Assembly: GCF_900111875.1 (NCBI RefSeq)
Contig: NZ_FOJU01000001.1
Span: 806,001-870,000, forward strand
DNA from: Poseidonocella pacifica
GTDB taxonomy: Bacteria > Pseudomonadota > Alphaproteobacteria > Rhodobacterales > Rhodobacteraceae
Direction of reading: 5' to 3'
Length of the DNA stretch: 64,000 nucleotides
Positions 36,391 to 45,561 of this stretch are shown one piece after another. Every line of letters starts with the position of its first letter. Positions within the stretch are counted from its first letter, which is position 1. Below the pieces are notes generated by a model, which worked only from the letters and a program-made list of their open reading frames with translations, was not told the DNA's origin and ran no database searches. A program made the translations under genes and the position numbers.

Positions 36391-37767
36391 TCAGGCGCCC
36401 AAGGCCCGCATCCGCGGCCGCTGAAACTTTCCGGCTGGCACGATCATCAATTCAGACAATGCCCAGACAAGCGCATCCACCCTGTCGGGGCTGCCTTTGC
36501 CTTCAAAGCCTTGCGTCGTCATCTGGCACATCTGGTCCTCCAGCGAGGCCAGACCGCGAACGTGAAAGACCCGGCCCTGTTCGTAAAGGGCCGCGACCGG
36601 CTCCGCCCGGGCCGATTTGCCGCGCGTCGCACGCACTTGCGTGAACGGAACCATCGGATCAATCTGCCGGACAACGGTCTCGATGAGATCGCCGCCCTGG
36701 TTGACTTCGGCGACCAGTCTTGATGCCCCGAATTCCGCCATGGCCTCGATTGCTGCGCGCGCCCATCCCGTCGGGCCCGTGCCTTGTACGGTGCGGTCGG
36801 CCAACACATAGGCCTTCCAGTCTTTTGGCGCGCCGCTCGTCACTGTGCCCGCCACGATAATCCCGCATTCATCCGACCCGGCATGACCCGTAACCGGAGG
36901 ATCAATCGCAACGATCACGCGGTCGAGTTTCGGAATATTCTCGACCCGGCTTTGCTCCAGCGCGGCCGAATTCCACAATGCTCCTTCTGCGTCGTCCAGC
37001 AATACGCCGTCCAGTTCCTGTCGTCCCAGACGCGTCCCTTCATAGCGGCGGCGTACCTCCTCCAGAAAGCTTTCGGCGAGGTATGCCGCATTGGCCTCTG
37101 TCGGTGCATGCGTGACCACGGTGCTATCGCGCTTCAGCAGGTCTTTCAGCACCCCCACGTTGCGCGGGGTCGTCGTCACGCAGACCTGAGGGTGATCCCC
37201 AAGCCGAAGCCCGAATTGGAGCATGTCCCAGGTGTCTTCCGCGCGCTTCCATTTCGCGAGTTCGTCGACCCACGCGGCATCAAACTGGGGCCCCCTCAGG
37301 GCTTCCGGATCATGCGCTGAGAAAACCTGTGCTATGGCCCCATTGGGCCACACCAATCGTTTCCGGCTTGCTTCCCAAACCGGCTTTCTGTCCGGCGGAG
37401 AGCAGGCAAGGATCCCGCTCTCCCCAAAGATCATCACTTCGCGGGTTTGATCGATCGTTTCGCCGATAATTGCCACCCGTCTGGCGCGACCATTGTCGAG
37501 GGGCCTGTCTCCCTCGACGATGGACCGCACCCATTCGGACCCGGCGCGCGTTTTCCCTGCGCCGCGGCCCCCCATGATCACCCATGTCTTCCACATCCCG
37601 TCGGGAGGAAGCTGATGGGGCAATGCCCAGAAATCAAAAAGGAAAGGGAGAGCCAGAAGCTCTCCCTCGGTCAGTTCGTCAAGAAACTCGCTTGCAGCAC
37701 TTTCGGACACGGAGGCGATTAAGTCGGCACCCGATCGAAGATCGTGCGGCCCCGAGGTCGAGTGCAT
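36391..37767 (-). CDS. terL: GTA g2, terminase large subunit
   Basis: A 458-residue packaging motor: an N-terminal ATPase with Walker A GGRGAGKTRAG and a Walker B-like AAWVDEL, followed by an RNase-H-like nuclease (VIVAIDPPVTG, LVAEVNQGGD, KGSPDRVDALVWAL). In GTAs it packages random host DNA by headful. I start at 37767, with AAGGCGGAT upstream; an ATG at 37806 is in frame with GGAG at longer spacing. Either start overlaps the g1 3' end, as in other GTA clusters. Intact. Confidence 0.92.
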   Translation of the reverse strand: MHSTSGPHDLRSGADLIASVSESAASEFLDELTEGELLALPFLFDFWALPHQLPPDGMWKTWVIMGGRGAGKTRAGSEWVRSIVEGDRPLDNGRARRVAIIGETIDQTREVMIFGESGILACSPPDRKPVWEASRKRLVWPNGAIAQVFSAHDPEALRGPQFDAAWVDELAKWKRAEDTWDMLQFGLRLGDHPQVCVTTTPRNVGVLKDLLKRDSTVVTHAPTEANAAYLAESFLEEVRRRYEGTRLGRQELDGVLLDDAEGALWNSAALEQSRVENIPKLDRVIVAIDPPVTGHAGSDECGIIVAGTVTSGAPKDWKAYVLADRTVQGTGPTGWARAAIEAMAEFGASRLVAEVNQGGDLIETVVRQIDPMVPFTQVRATRGKSARAEPVAALYEQGRVFHVRGLASLEDQMCQMTTQGFEGKGSPDRVDALVWALSELMIVPAGKFQRPRMRALGA

Positions 37768-38017
37768 ATCCGCCTTCAAGTCCGGCCTTCCGTTTCCGTT
37801 CTGCATCAATACGTTGCTCCAGCTCAATCGCCTTGAGGTAAGCCGTCCGGACCTCACTCAGGGTCTTGTTGGTTTCTTTGGTGACTTCGAAGTCTTTGTC
37901 CTTGAGAAACGACTGCGCGATCTTGAGCGTGTCCGCGAGATCGGTAATCGTTTCCATCAGTTCCTCGATGCGCTTCGCTTCAATCGTGGAACCTGTTTCT
38001 GCGGTAATGAGTGCCAT
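37679..38017 (-). CDS. GTA g1, terminase small-subunit-like protein
   Basis: A 112-residue helical protein beginning MALITAETGSTIEAKRIEEL, with heptad-like ETITDLADTLKIAQSFLKDK and a basic C-terminus. It has the place and size of g1, the first GTA gene, which serves as a small terminase. The start at 38017 has AGAGGATA upstream. Its 3' end overlaps terL by about 89 bp. A sigma-70-like promoter lies about 115 bp upstream. Confidence 0.82.
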   Translation of the reverse strand: MALITAETGSTIEAKRIEELMETITDLADTLKIAQSFLKDKDFEVTKETNKTLSEVRTAYLKAIELEQRIDAERKRKAGLEGGYALDLGAARSSIGCRLNRLRVRKCCKRVS

Positions 38018-38132
38018 CTGCTCGTATCCTCTTTTGGGATTTGTTTTATGGCCTCCAGTTCGAGCGAAACGAAAAAACGACCGCGGAGATCTCTCTCCGG
38101 GTCGCTTGCCCACTTCTTCCAGCTTGTCACAA

Positions 38133-38161
38133 GTTGTACTTTGGAGAGTGCGGTGGGTCAA
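38133..38161 (-). promoter_or_regulatory. Candidate promoter of the GTA cluster
   Basis: On the minus strand TTGACC (38161-38156) and TACAAC (38138-38133) are separated by exactly 17 bases, a good sigma-70-type pair, about 115 bp upstream of g1. In R. capsulatus the single GTA promoter is upstream of g1 and is activated by GafA under CtrA control; I cannot recognise a GafA site here. Confidence 0.45.
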
Positions 38162-38656
38162 GCCAAATCCGCCCGCCAAAATCGGCTAACCGTCCGCACC
38201 TATTAACAAAAACCTAATCTCTGCCACCAGAAGTATATAGTGTATGACCTCGGAAATCGCCGGATTTCACCACATGCGGGGGGTAGGAGTTTATCAACCA
38301 CACCGCGCTCCATTACCAAAGGATTACCCCCGGCTCGAAAATCTACGTGGATGACGTCCGGCCGAAGCCACTTTGTCGGAGTTTGAAACCGGTCGAAGGC
38401 AACCAACTGCCGAATCGCGGCGCATTTTTGCGAATCACGCGTCCCAGCGATTCGAATCAAAAGACCCTCGGTTCAACTCGGCATCACCCCGGGGTGCTTC
38501 CATTGCGCATCCGCGGAAAGCTCGTCCAACGCTCTGACCCAACCATAGTGCCCGACACAGGCCGGTTCGTGATTTGCAAGCCTCGCGCGCAGTTGGCATA
38601 GTTCGCCCAGAGCAACAGGCCGCCACGAAAGCGCGCCGTACCATCGAGGCAGTGTG
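38162..38656. other. Intergenic region upstream of the GTA cluster without a confident gene
   Basis: About 500 bp between the GTA promoter and the lipoprotein gene. It is AT-richer than its surroundings around 38200-38260 (TTAACAAAAACCTAATC). Several short frames exist, for example an 85-codon minus frame ending at 38203, but none has a recognisable domain or convincing ribosome binding site. I see no repeat or RNA gene in it. Confidence 0.4.
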
Positions 38657-38995
38657 ATGAAATATGTGATAGCAAGTGTCGCGGTTTTGGGCCTAGCCGC
38701 CTGTGGCGGTGGCCGCAGTTCAGCCCCGCAAGGCGGTACGCTGAGGGCGGAATCCGGCCCCGTCAGCCAGGCCTGCATGGCCTCTGACCGCAAGGCGCGC
38801 AGCGCGGGCCTGTGTGGGTGTATCCAAGCGGCGGCAAACCGTACTCTGAGCGCGGGCGATCAGCGCCGCGCCATCAGCTTCTACAAAGACCCCCATGAGG
38901 CGCAGGAAGTCCGCCAGTCGGACCGTTCAGGCGACCGAAGTTTCTGGCAGCGTTATTCGGACTACGCCGAGATGGCGACCGCCTTCTGCGGCTGA
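38657..38995 (+). CDS. Small lipoprotein of unknown function
   Basis: A 112-residue protein with a lipoprotein signal: MKYVIASVAVLGLAACGGG, lipobox LAAC, so Cys16 would be lipidated and the protein anchored in the outer or inner membrane. The mature part has four further Cys (QACMA, LCGC and the C-terminal FCG) and conserved-looking SDRSGDRSFWQRYSDYA. Similar Rhodobacteraceae proteins carry unhelpful names in databases, so I leave it unassigned. GAGGC precedes the ATG at 38657. A strong terminator follows. Confidence 0.75.
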   Translation: MKYVIASVAVLGLAACGGGRSSAPQGGTLRAESGPVSQACMASDRKARSAGLCGCIQAAANRTLSAGDQRRAISFYKDPHEAQEVRQSDRSGDRSFWQRYSDYAEMATAFCG

Positions 38996-39011
38996 GATCC
39001 GCGCGGAAATG

Positions 39012-39044
39012 AAAAAACCCGGCGCCATCACAGCGCCGGGTTTT
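39012..39044. terminator. Bidirectional intrinsic terminator between lipoprotein gene and lon
   Basis: AAAACCCGGCGC (39014-39025) and GCGCCGGGTTTT (39033-39044) form a 12-bp perfect stem with a 7-base loop. An A-run on one side and T-run on the other make it function for both the lipoprotein gene and the converging lon. Confidence 0.88.
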
Positions 39045-39070
39045 CCATTTATATAGGACTGGCCCAAGGC

Positions 39071-41479
39071 TCAGTGAGCGGTTGCCGCAGCCTTCTCGCT
39101 CGCTTTCGCAGCCGCTTGTGCCGCCGCGGCTTCCTCGGCCGCCTCATCCCACTCCACCGGCTCCGGCTTGCGTGTCAGCGCATGGGCCAGCACCTCGGAG
39201 ACGTGGCTCACAGGGATCAGCTCCAGACCCTGCTTCACGTTGTCGGGGATCTCGGCGAGGTCCTTCTCGTTTTCCTGCGGGATCAGTACCGTCTTGATAC
39301 CGCCGCGCAGAGCCGCGAGAAGTTTCTCCTTCAACCCGCCGATCGGCAGAGCGTTTCCGCGCAGCGTCACCTCACCGGTCATCGCAATGTCGCGCCGAAC
39401 CGGAATACCAGTCAGGACCGAAACGATGGAGGTCACCATCGCCAACCCGGCAGAGGGGCCATCCTTAGGCGTCGCGCCCTCGGGCACGTGCACGTGGATG
39501 TCCCAGCCTTCGAAGCGGGGCGGCTTGACGCCAATTTCCGGCGCAATCGAACGGACATAGGAAGAGGCCGCGTCGATGGACTCCTTCATCACGTCGCCCA
39601 GCTTGCCGGTTGTCTTCATCCGGCCCTTGCCCGGAAGGCGCAGCGCTTCGATGTTGAGCAATTCGCCCCCGACCGAGGTATAGGCAAGCCCGGTGACGAC
39701 ACCGACCTGATCCTCATCCTCGGCAAGACCGAACTTGTGCTTCCGCACCCCGAGGTAATCCCCCAGATTGTCTGAATCGACCTTCAGCGTCACGGCCTCT
39801 TTCTTGACGATCTTGGTGACCGCCTTGCGCGCGATCTTGGCGATCTCACGCTCCAGATTCCGCACACCGGCTTCCCGCGTGTAATAGTGGATCACGTCGG
39901 TCAGCGCTTCATCGGTGATCTCAAGCTCCTTGGGCCGCAACCCGTGGTTCTTGAGCTGCTTGGCGATCAGGTGACGCCGCGCAATCTCACGCTTTTCGTC
40001 CTCGGTGTAGCCGGCCAGCGGGATGATCTCCATCCGGTCCAGAAGCGGCCCGGGCATGTTGTAGGAGTTCGCCGTGGTCAGGAACATCACGTTGCTCAGG
40101 TCGTATTCCACCTCGAGATAGTGGTCCACGAAGCTTCCGTTCTGTTCCGGGTCGAGCACCTCAAGCATCGCGGAGGCCGGATCCCCACGGAAATCCTGAC
40201 CCATCTTGTCGATCTCGTCGAGCAGGATGAGCGGGTTCGTAGTCTTGGCCTTTTTCAGCGCCTGAATGATCTTGCCCGGCATGGAGCCGATATAGGTCCG
40301 CCGGTGTCCGCGGATCTCGCTCTCGTCGCGCACGCCGCCGAGAGAGATGCGGATAAACTCGCGCCCCGTGGCCCGTGCAACCGACTTCCCGAGGGAGGTC
40401 TTGCCCACGCCCGGAGGCCCCACGAGGCACATGATCGGCCCCTTGAGTTTCTTTGAGCGCTGCTGCACCGCGAGATACTCCACGATGCGTTCCTTGACCT
40501 TGTCCAGACCATAGTGATCCGCATCAAGCACGGCCTGCGCCTTGCCCAGATCCTTTTTCACGCGGGACTTGGTGTTCCACGGGATCGACAGCATCCAGTC
40601 GAGATAGTTCCGCACCACGGTGGCTTCGGCGCTCATCGGGCTCATGTTGCGCAGCTTCTTGAGTTCGGCATCCGCCTTCTCGCGGGCCTCCTTCGACAGC
40701 TTCGCCGCCTCGATCTTGTCTTCGAGTTCCGCGAGTTCGCCCTCGCCCTCTTCGCCGTCGCCAAGCTCCTTCTGAATGGCCTTCATCTGCTCATTCAGAT
40801 AATACTCGCGCTGCGTCCGCTCCATCTGGGTCTTCACGCGCGTCTTGATCTTCTTCTCGACCTGCAGAACGGACATTTCCCCCTGCATCAGGCCATAGAC
40901 CTTCTCAAGGCGTTCGCTCACGCTCAGCGTCTCCAGAAGCTCCTGCTTCTGATCGACCTCGATCCCAAGGTGTCCGGCAACAAGGTCGGCGAGCTTTGCG
41001 GGCTCATGGCTTTCGGCCACGGCGGCAAGCGCTTCCTCGGGGACATTCTTCTTGATCTTGGCATAGCGCTCGAATTCGTCCGCGACGGTGCGCACCAGCG
41101 CCTCGATCGTGGCCTGATCACCGGGCATCTCGCTCAGCGGCTCACACGCGGCCTCGAAAAAGGCCTCGTTCTCGACGAAATCGGTAATCAATACGCGCCG
41201 TTGCCCCTCGACCAGCACCTTCACAGTGCCATCGGGAAGTTTCAGCAATTGCAGGACATTGGCGAGCACGCCGGTGCGATAGATCCCGTCGATATCGGGA
41301 TCGTCAACGGCGGCATCCGTCTGGCTCGACAACAAGATTTCCTTGTTGTCCTGCATGACCTCTTCCAGCGCCCGCACGGATTTGTCGCGCCCCACGAAAA
41401 GTGGCACGATCATGTGCGGGAATACGACGATGTCCCGCAGCGGAAGGACCGGATAGGTTTGGTTCACATGCTCTTGCAT
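39071..41479 (-). CDS. lon: ATP-dependent protease Lon
   Basis: An 802-residue Lon protease degrading misfolded and regulatory proteins in the cytosol. The N-terminal LON domain ([20 protein letters not shown]) is followed by a helical segment, an AAA+ module with Walker [13 protein letters not shown] and Walker [11 protein letters not shown], and the Ser-Lys protease domain with the nucleophile in [11 protein letters not shown] low-complexity Ala/Glu tail ends the protein. The start at 41479 ([10 protein letters not shown]) is preceded by AAAGGAAA; the open frame extends to 41599 but that part is not Lon-like. A heat-shock-type promoter lies upstream. Confidence 0.96.
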   Translation of the reverse strand: MQEHVNQTYPVLPLRDIVVFPHMIVPLFVGRDKSVRALEEVMQDNKEILLSSQTDAAVDDPDIDGIYRTGVLANVLQLLKLPDGTVKVLVEGQRRVLITDFVENEAFFEAACEPLSEMPGDQATIEALVRTVADEFERYAKIKKNVPEEALAAVAESHEPAKLADLVAGHLGIEVDQKQELLETLSVSERLEKVYGLMQGEMSVLQVEKKIKTRVKTQMERTQREYYLNEQMKAIQKELGDGEEGEGELAELEDKIEAAKLSKEAREKADAELKKLRNMSPMSAEATVVRNYLDWMLSIPWNTKSRVKKDLGKAQAVLDADHYGLDKVKERIVEYLAVQQRSKKLKGPIMCLVGPPGVGKTSLGKSVARATGREFIRISLGGVRDESEIRGHRRTYIGSMPGKIIQALKKAKTTNPLILLDEIDKMGQDFRGDPASAMLEVLDPEQNGSFVDHYLEVEYDLSNVMFLTTANSYNMPGPLLDRMEIIPLAGYTEDEKREIARRHLIAKQLKNHGLRPKELEITDEALTDVIHYYTREAGVRNLEREIAKIARKAVTKIVKKEAVTLKVDSDNLGDYLGVRKHKFGLAEDEDQVGVVTGLAYTSVGGELLNIEALRLPGKGRMKTTGKLGDVMKESIDAASSYVRSIAPEIGVKPPRFEGWDIHVHVPEGATPKDGPSAGLAMVTSIVSVLTGIPVRRDIAMTGEVTLRGNALPIGGLKEKLLAALRGGIKTVLIPQENEKDLAEIPDNVKQGLELIPVSHVSEVLAHALTRKPEPVEWDEAAEEAAAAQAAAKASEKAAATAH

Positions 41480-41553
41480 CACGTTTCCTTTATTGGGCGA
41501 AGCGCCACATCCCGCACCTGCGGCAATGTCGGCACCTCCCTTTCGGAGATCAA

Positions 41554-41581
41554 AGGTGGGACCGGGAAGGGACTTTTTCAA
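41554..41581 (-). promoter_or_regulatory. Candidate RpoH (sigma-32) promoter of lon
   Basis: On the minus strand TTGAAA (41581-41576) is followed after 15 bases by CCCACCT (41560-41554), close to the heat-shock consensus CTTGAAA and CCCATNT. It is about 75 bp upstream of the lon start. Heat-shock control of lon is established in other proteobacteria. Confidence 0.45.
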
Positions 41582-41762
41582 CCCGGGGCGCTGCGCCATC
41601 CGCGTCCGAGAATGCCTCTCCTGTCTTCGAGGAGCAAGCGGCTTTCGCCCCAGCGACCGTCCGTTCTGGCGCGATACCCTCGGGGTGATCCTACGAGGGC
41701 GAAAGTTTAGGAAGGGTCAAGGCGCGCCCGAGCAGTGACGCGCCCTGAAGCGGCAAAGCCGT

Positions 41763-42857
41763 TTATTCGGCGGCTTCAGCCAGTTTCGGATAATCAGTGA
41801 ACCCTTCGGCGCCACCGCCGTAGAAGGTGCTCTGATCCGCCTCGTTGAGCGGCGCGTTGCGCTTCAGGCGCTCCACCAGATCGGGGTTGGAGATGAAGGG
41901 CCGACCAAAGGCGACCACATCGACCTTGCCGCTCTCTGCCGCATCAATCGCCATGTCGCGGTCATAGCCATTGTTGCCCATCCACGGGCCGGAATAGATC
42001 TTGCGCAGCGCATCAAGGCTTTCGCCCTCGGACAGATCACGCGGACCGCCCGTCGCGCCTTCGATCACGTGCAGATATGAAAGACCGTAGCCGTTGAGCC
42101 GCTCGACCACATATTCGAAGTCCGCTTGCGGGTCTTCGTCAGTAATCCCGTTCGCCGGCGAGAATGGCGAGAGCCGCAGCCCGGTGCGCCCGGCCCCGAT
42201 TTCCTTGGTGACAACGTCCAGCACCTCAAAGAGGAACCGCGCGCGGTTCTCAAGGCTCCCGCCCCAATCGTCGGTCCGCTGGTTTGCGCCGGTCTTGAGA
42301 AACTGGTCGATCAGATAGCCGTTCGCGCCATGGACTTCGACGCCGTCGAACCCGGCCTTGATGGCGAAGGCAGCGGCCTTGCGATAATCCTCAATCGTGT
42401 CGCGGATCTCATCCTCGGTCATGGCGTGGGGCGTGGACGTGTCCACGAACCCGTCATGGGTAAAGGTCTGGACCCCTGCGTTAATGGCGGATGGCGCGGC
42501 GGGGCTACCACCGCCGGGTTGCAGGTCCGTGTGGCTGATCCGGCCGACGTGCCAAAGCTGCACCACGATCTTGCCGCCACGGGCATGAACTTCATCCGTG
42601 ACCTTCTTCCACGCCGCAGCCTGCGCTTCGGTATGGATACCGGGGGTCTGGATATAGCCCTTGCCGACGGGATTGATCTGCGTCGCCTCGGTCACGATAA
42701 GCCCGGCGGAGGCGCGCTGTGCGTAGTACTCAACATGCAGGTCATTCACCTCACCGGTGACATCATCGGCGCGGTTGCGGGTCAGCGGGGCCATCGCGAT
42801 ACGGTTTGCGAGCGCAATGTCGCCAAGCTCGATGGGGGTAAAGAGTTTCTCTGTCAT
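41763..42857 (-). CDS. nemA: NADH:flavin oxidoreductase, Old Yellow Enzyme family
   Basis: A 364-residue FMN-dependent ene-reductase. The TIM barrel shows LFTPIELGDIALANRIAMAPLTRNRA at the start, QLWHVGRISH, the active-site VEVHGANGYLIDQFLK region (His and Asn pair) and GFGRPFISNPDLVERLK-type end (VAFGRPFISNPDLV). It would reduce activated alkenes, N-ethylmaleimide or nitro compounds. The ATG at 42857 has CAGGAGAC upstream. No TetR-type regulator (NemR) is adjacent, unlike in E. coli. Confidence 0.92.
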   Translation of the reverse strand: MTEKLFTPIELGDIALANRIAMAPLTRNRADDVTGEVNDLHVEYYAQRASAGLIVTEATQINPVGKGYIQTPGIHTEAQAAAWKKVTDEVHARGGKIVVQLWHVGRISHTDLQPGGGSPAAPSAINAGVQTFTHDGFVDTSTPHAMTEDEIRDTIEDYRKAAAFAIKAGFDGVEVHGANGYLIDQFLKTGANQRTDDWGGSLENRARFLFEVLDVVTKEIGAGRTGLRLSPFSPANGITDEDPQADFEYVVERLNGYGLSYLHVIEGATGGPRDLSEGESLDALRKIYSGPWMGNNGYDRDMAIDAAESGKVDVVAFGRPFISNPDLVERLKRNAPLNEADQSTFYGGGAEGFTDYPKLAEAAE

Positions 42858-42990
42858 GGTGTCTCCTGTTCGCGTGCCGGGATTCCGGCGTTGATCAGGA
42901 GGTGACCTAGGCGCTGCGTCACACCAAGCAACAGATGCGCGTCACACGATTAATTGAGAGCCGACGACCCCTTTGCGGGGAACCCCACCA

Positions 42991-44121
42991 TCAAAGCTGT
43001 GGAATGTCGCCATCGGCCCGCTGGCTATGGAATTCCGCCTCAAACTGGGCAAAGCGACCATCGGCAATCGCCGCGCGCATACCCGCCATGAGATCCTGGA
43101 AATAGTGCAGGTTGTGCCACGTCAGCAGCATCCCGGAGATCATCTCGCCCGCCCTGAAGACATGGTGCAGGTAGGCGCGGGAATACCCCCGACAGGCCGG
43201 ACAGCCGCACGCCTCGTCCAGCGGGCGCGGATCGTCGGAATGGCGGGCATTCTTGATGTTGACGACCCCATGCCGGGTAAAGACCTGTCCGGTGCGTCCG
43301 GAACGGGAGGGCAGCACGCAATCCATCATGTCGATGCCGCGCTTCACGGCCCCCACGATGTCATCAGGCTTGCCCACGCCCATGAGATAACGCGGCTTGT
43401 CCTCGGGGAGCATGTCGGGCGCGAAATCGAGGGTGGAGAACATCGCTTCCTGCCCCTCGCCCACGGCGAGCCCGCCAACGGCATATCCGTCAAAGCCGAT
43501 CTCTCGCAGCGCCTTGGCGCTTTCCTCGCGGAAATCCTGCTCCAGCCCGCCTTGCTGTATCCCGAACAGCATGTGGCCCGGACGATCCCCGAACGCCTCA
43601 CGAGAGCGTGCAGCCCACCGCATCGACAGTTGCATAGAGGATGCGATCCGGTCGCGGTCGGCGGGAAGCGCCGGGCATTCGTCAAAGGCCATCACGATGT
43701 CGGAGCCCAAAAGCCGCTGCACCTCCATAGAGCTTTCCGGGGTCAGCTCGTGGCGCGATCCGTCGATATGGGAGCGGAACGTCACGCCCTTTTCCGTCAA
43801 CTTGCGCAACTCCGCCAGCGACATGACCTGAAACCCGCCGGAGTCGGTCAGGATGGGCCGATCCCAGTTCATGAACCTGTGCAGACCGCCCAGACGATGG
43901 ATCCGCTCCGCACCGGGGCGCAGCATGAGGTGATAGGTATTGCCCAGCAGGATGTCGGCCCCCGTGGCGCGCACGCTTTCGGGCATCATCGCCTTGACCG
44001 TCGCCGTAGTGCCCACCGGCATGAAAGCGGGTGTGCGAATATCCCCCCTCGGGGTGGAGATTACCCCTGTGCGGGCCTTGCCGTCCTGCCCTGTACGTTC
44101 GAATGTGCAGCCTTGCGCCAT
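42991..44121 (-). CDS. tgt: Queuine tRNA-ribosyltransferase
   Basis: A 376-residue tRNA-guanine transglycosylase that swaps G34 for preQ1 in tRNAs with GUN anticodons. [10 protein letters not shown] holds the catalytic Asp, GGLAVGEG the base-binding region, and [16 protein letters not shown] is the C-terminal zinc site (three Cys and one His). The start at 44121 has GAGG 7 bases upstream; the upstream open frame to 44304 overlaps the outer-membrane protein gene and is not Tgt-like. queA is not in the window. Confidence 0.95.
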   Translation of the reverse strand: MAQGCTFERTGQDGKARTGVISTPRGDIRTPAFMPVGTTATVKAMMPESVRATGADILLGNTYHLMLRPGAERIHRLGGLHRFMNWDRPILTDSGGFQVMSLAELRKLTEKGVTFRSHIDGSRHELTPESSMEVQRLLGSDIVMAFDECPALPADRDRIASSMQLSMRWAARSREAFGDRPGHMLFGIQQGGLEQDFREESAKALREIGFDGYAVGGLAVGEGQEAMFSTLDFAPDMLPEDKPRYLMGVGKPDDIVGAVKRGIDMMDCVLPSRSGRTGQVFTRHGVVNIKNARHSDDPRPLDEACGCPACRGYSRAYLHHVFRAGEMISGMLLTWHNLHYFQDLMAGMRAAIADGRFAQFEAEFHSQRADGDIPQL

Positions 44122-44184
44122 GGTCGTCCTCATCGCTGATCGCGGGGGTGTAGCGCCAAGCGCCCCGGGGACACAAGCGGGGAC

Positions 44185-44215
44185 AAAAAAGAAGGGCGCG
44201 CCAAATGGCACGCCC
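44185..44215 (-). terminator. Intrinsic terminator of the outer-membrane protein gene
   Basis: On the minus strand a 9-bp stem with one G-T pair (44207-44215 with 44194-44202) is followed by TTCTTTTTTG. It lies about 30 bp after the outer-membrane gene stop and 64 bp before tgt starts. Confidence 0.82.
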
Positions 44216-44245
44216 TCCCGGTCATCACGTCGCGTGGTGCGGCGA

Positions 44246-44857
44246 TCAGAACTTGTAGGAAGCGCGGAGCGAGAAGGTGGTTGCGTCCGCGTCGACGTCA
44301 ACATCGTCGAGGTCGTTGAAGTCGTGCTTCAGGACTTCGCCGCCGACGAGGATGCTGTCGGTAGCCATGTAGGAAACGCCGGCACCGTAGAAGGAACCTG
44401 TCTGCGTGTCGTCAAGGCCGGCAGCCGTGTCGTCGAGGCGCATTTGAGCAGCACCTGCTGTTGCGTAGATCAGCGCAGGGCCGGCATCGTAACCAGCTTT
44501 CAGCTTGGCGCGCGCGATGCTCTCGATGGTGCCGGCGGAAGCGCCGTCTTCAAGATCCGCGTCTGCGGAATCCCAATCCAGTTCGCCGCCGACGACGAAG
44601 TTGCCGAGGTCATAGTTGTAACCGGCGTGGATACCATAGGTTTCGCTGTCGCCTTCGAAGTCGGTGTCGTCGATTTCGGCGTTCAGGGTACCAATCTGGC
44701 CACCAGCATAAAAGCCGGTCCAGTCGGTGGATGCGATTACGGGTGCTGCGGGCTGCATCGGCACGGGCTCAACCTGCGGCTCGGCAAGGCTGCCGGCGAA
44801 TGCAGGGGCGGCAAGCGCGGTGGTGGCAAGCGCGAGGGCAATCGAAAACTTTTTCAT
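44246..44857 (-). CDS. Outer-membrane beta-barrel protein (Opa/OmpA-like fold)
   Basis: A 203-residue exported protein. [21 protein letters not shown] is the signal peptide. The mature part has an N-terminal Pro-rich linker and then alternating beta strands ([33 protein letters not shown]) ending in [10 protein letters not shown], with the terminal Phe typical of barrels inserted by BamA. It is an eight-strand porin-like surface protein of unknown role. The start at 44857 is chosen for the signal peptide; ATG 44875 adds six polar residues. A strong terminator follows. Confidence 0.85.
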   Translation of the reverse strand: MKKFSIALALATTALAAPAFAGSLAEPQVEPVPMQPAAPVIASTDWTGFYAGGQIGTLNAEIDDTDFEGDSETYGIHAGYNYDLGNFVVGGELDWDSADADLEDGASAGTIESIARAKLKAGYDAGPALIYATAGAAQMRLDDTAAGLDDTQTGSFYGAGVSYMATDSILVGGEVLKHDFNDLDDVDVDADATTFSLRASYKF

Positions 44858-45168
44858 TGTACTGCTGTCCTTCATTTTCTTGGACGTCTCTGTCGTTAGC
44901 CGGGTATTGCCGGCCCGGCACTGACATAGGGAAGCAATTCAACTCGTCCAGAGGGCCAAAGGCAGGTTTCACGAATTCGTGCGCGGCGGGCCCTCTTGGC
45001 GCGCGGGGTTTCGCGCAAACTGCGCCGGTCGCACGCGGCTTCCTGCCGCCACCCTCCGCATTTGTTTCCACCCTGCAACAGTCCGAGAGATTTGCCCGCG
45101 CGCCCGCGCCAAGTGCCCGCCGGGGGCTTACCTTCACACCGTCACCATCAACCTCCCCGGGGGGCGTC
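44858..45168. other. Divergent intergenic region with a palindrome
   Basis: The 311 bp between the outer-membrane gene and the SMR gene contain CACGAATTCGTG (44970-44981), a perfect 12-bp palindrome that could be an operator, about 113 bp upstream of the outer-membrane gene. No gene is visible in the stretch. Confidence 0.45.
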
Positions 45169-45501
45169 ATGAATCCCTATCTTCTCCTCGCGGCCGCCGT
45201 TGTGGCCGAAACCATCGGCACGAGCGCGCTTCAGGCGAGCCAGCAGTTCTCCCGGTTCTGGCCATCGGCTCTGGTGGTCGTGGCCTATGGCATCGCCTTC
45301 TATCTTCTGGGCCTCACGCTGCGCTCGATCCCGGTCGGAATTGCCTATGCGCTCTGGTCCGGGTTCGGCATTTTATGTATCGCGCTTATCGGGCTGATCG
45401 TCTTTGGCCAGCGACTTGATTGGCCCGCGCTCGTCGGGATGGCGCTGATTGTCGCCGGAATCGCCGTTATTCAGCTCTTTTCCGCTACGTCCACGCATTA
45501 G
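45169..45501 (+). CDS. Small multidrug resistance (SMR) family transporter
   Basis: A 110-residue, four-helix inner-membrane protein of the EmrE/QacE type. The proton- and drug-binding Glu is at position 14 (VVAETIGTSAL), exactly as in EmrE, and the YALWSGFGI segment supplies the conserved Trp. It should be an H+-coupled antiporter of quaternary ammonium compounds or polyamines, working as a dimer. The ATG at 45169 is 60 bp ahead of typA's start after its own stop, but a shared function is not implied. The Shine-Dalgarno is weak (GGGGGGCGTC). Confidence 0.88.
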   Translation: MNPYLLLAAAVVAETIGTSALQASQQFSRFWPSALVVVAYGIAFYLLGLTLRSIPVGIAYALWSGFGILCIALIGLIVFGQRLDWPALVGMALIVAGIAVIQLFSATSTH

Positions 45502-45561
45502 GGGTGGCCAAGCGCGGCTGCGCCTACTATGCCGCGCGCAAAGAGATAAAGGCCCCCGAAA

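Noticed and set aside
38435-38793. Minus-strand frames of 60-106 codons across 38435-38793
   Set aside because: They run opposite to the small lipoprotein gene, which has a lipobox, ribosome site and terminator; no minus-strand support.
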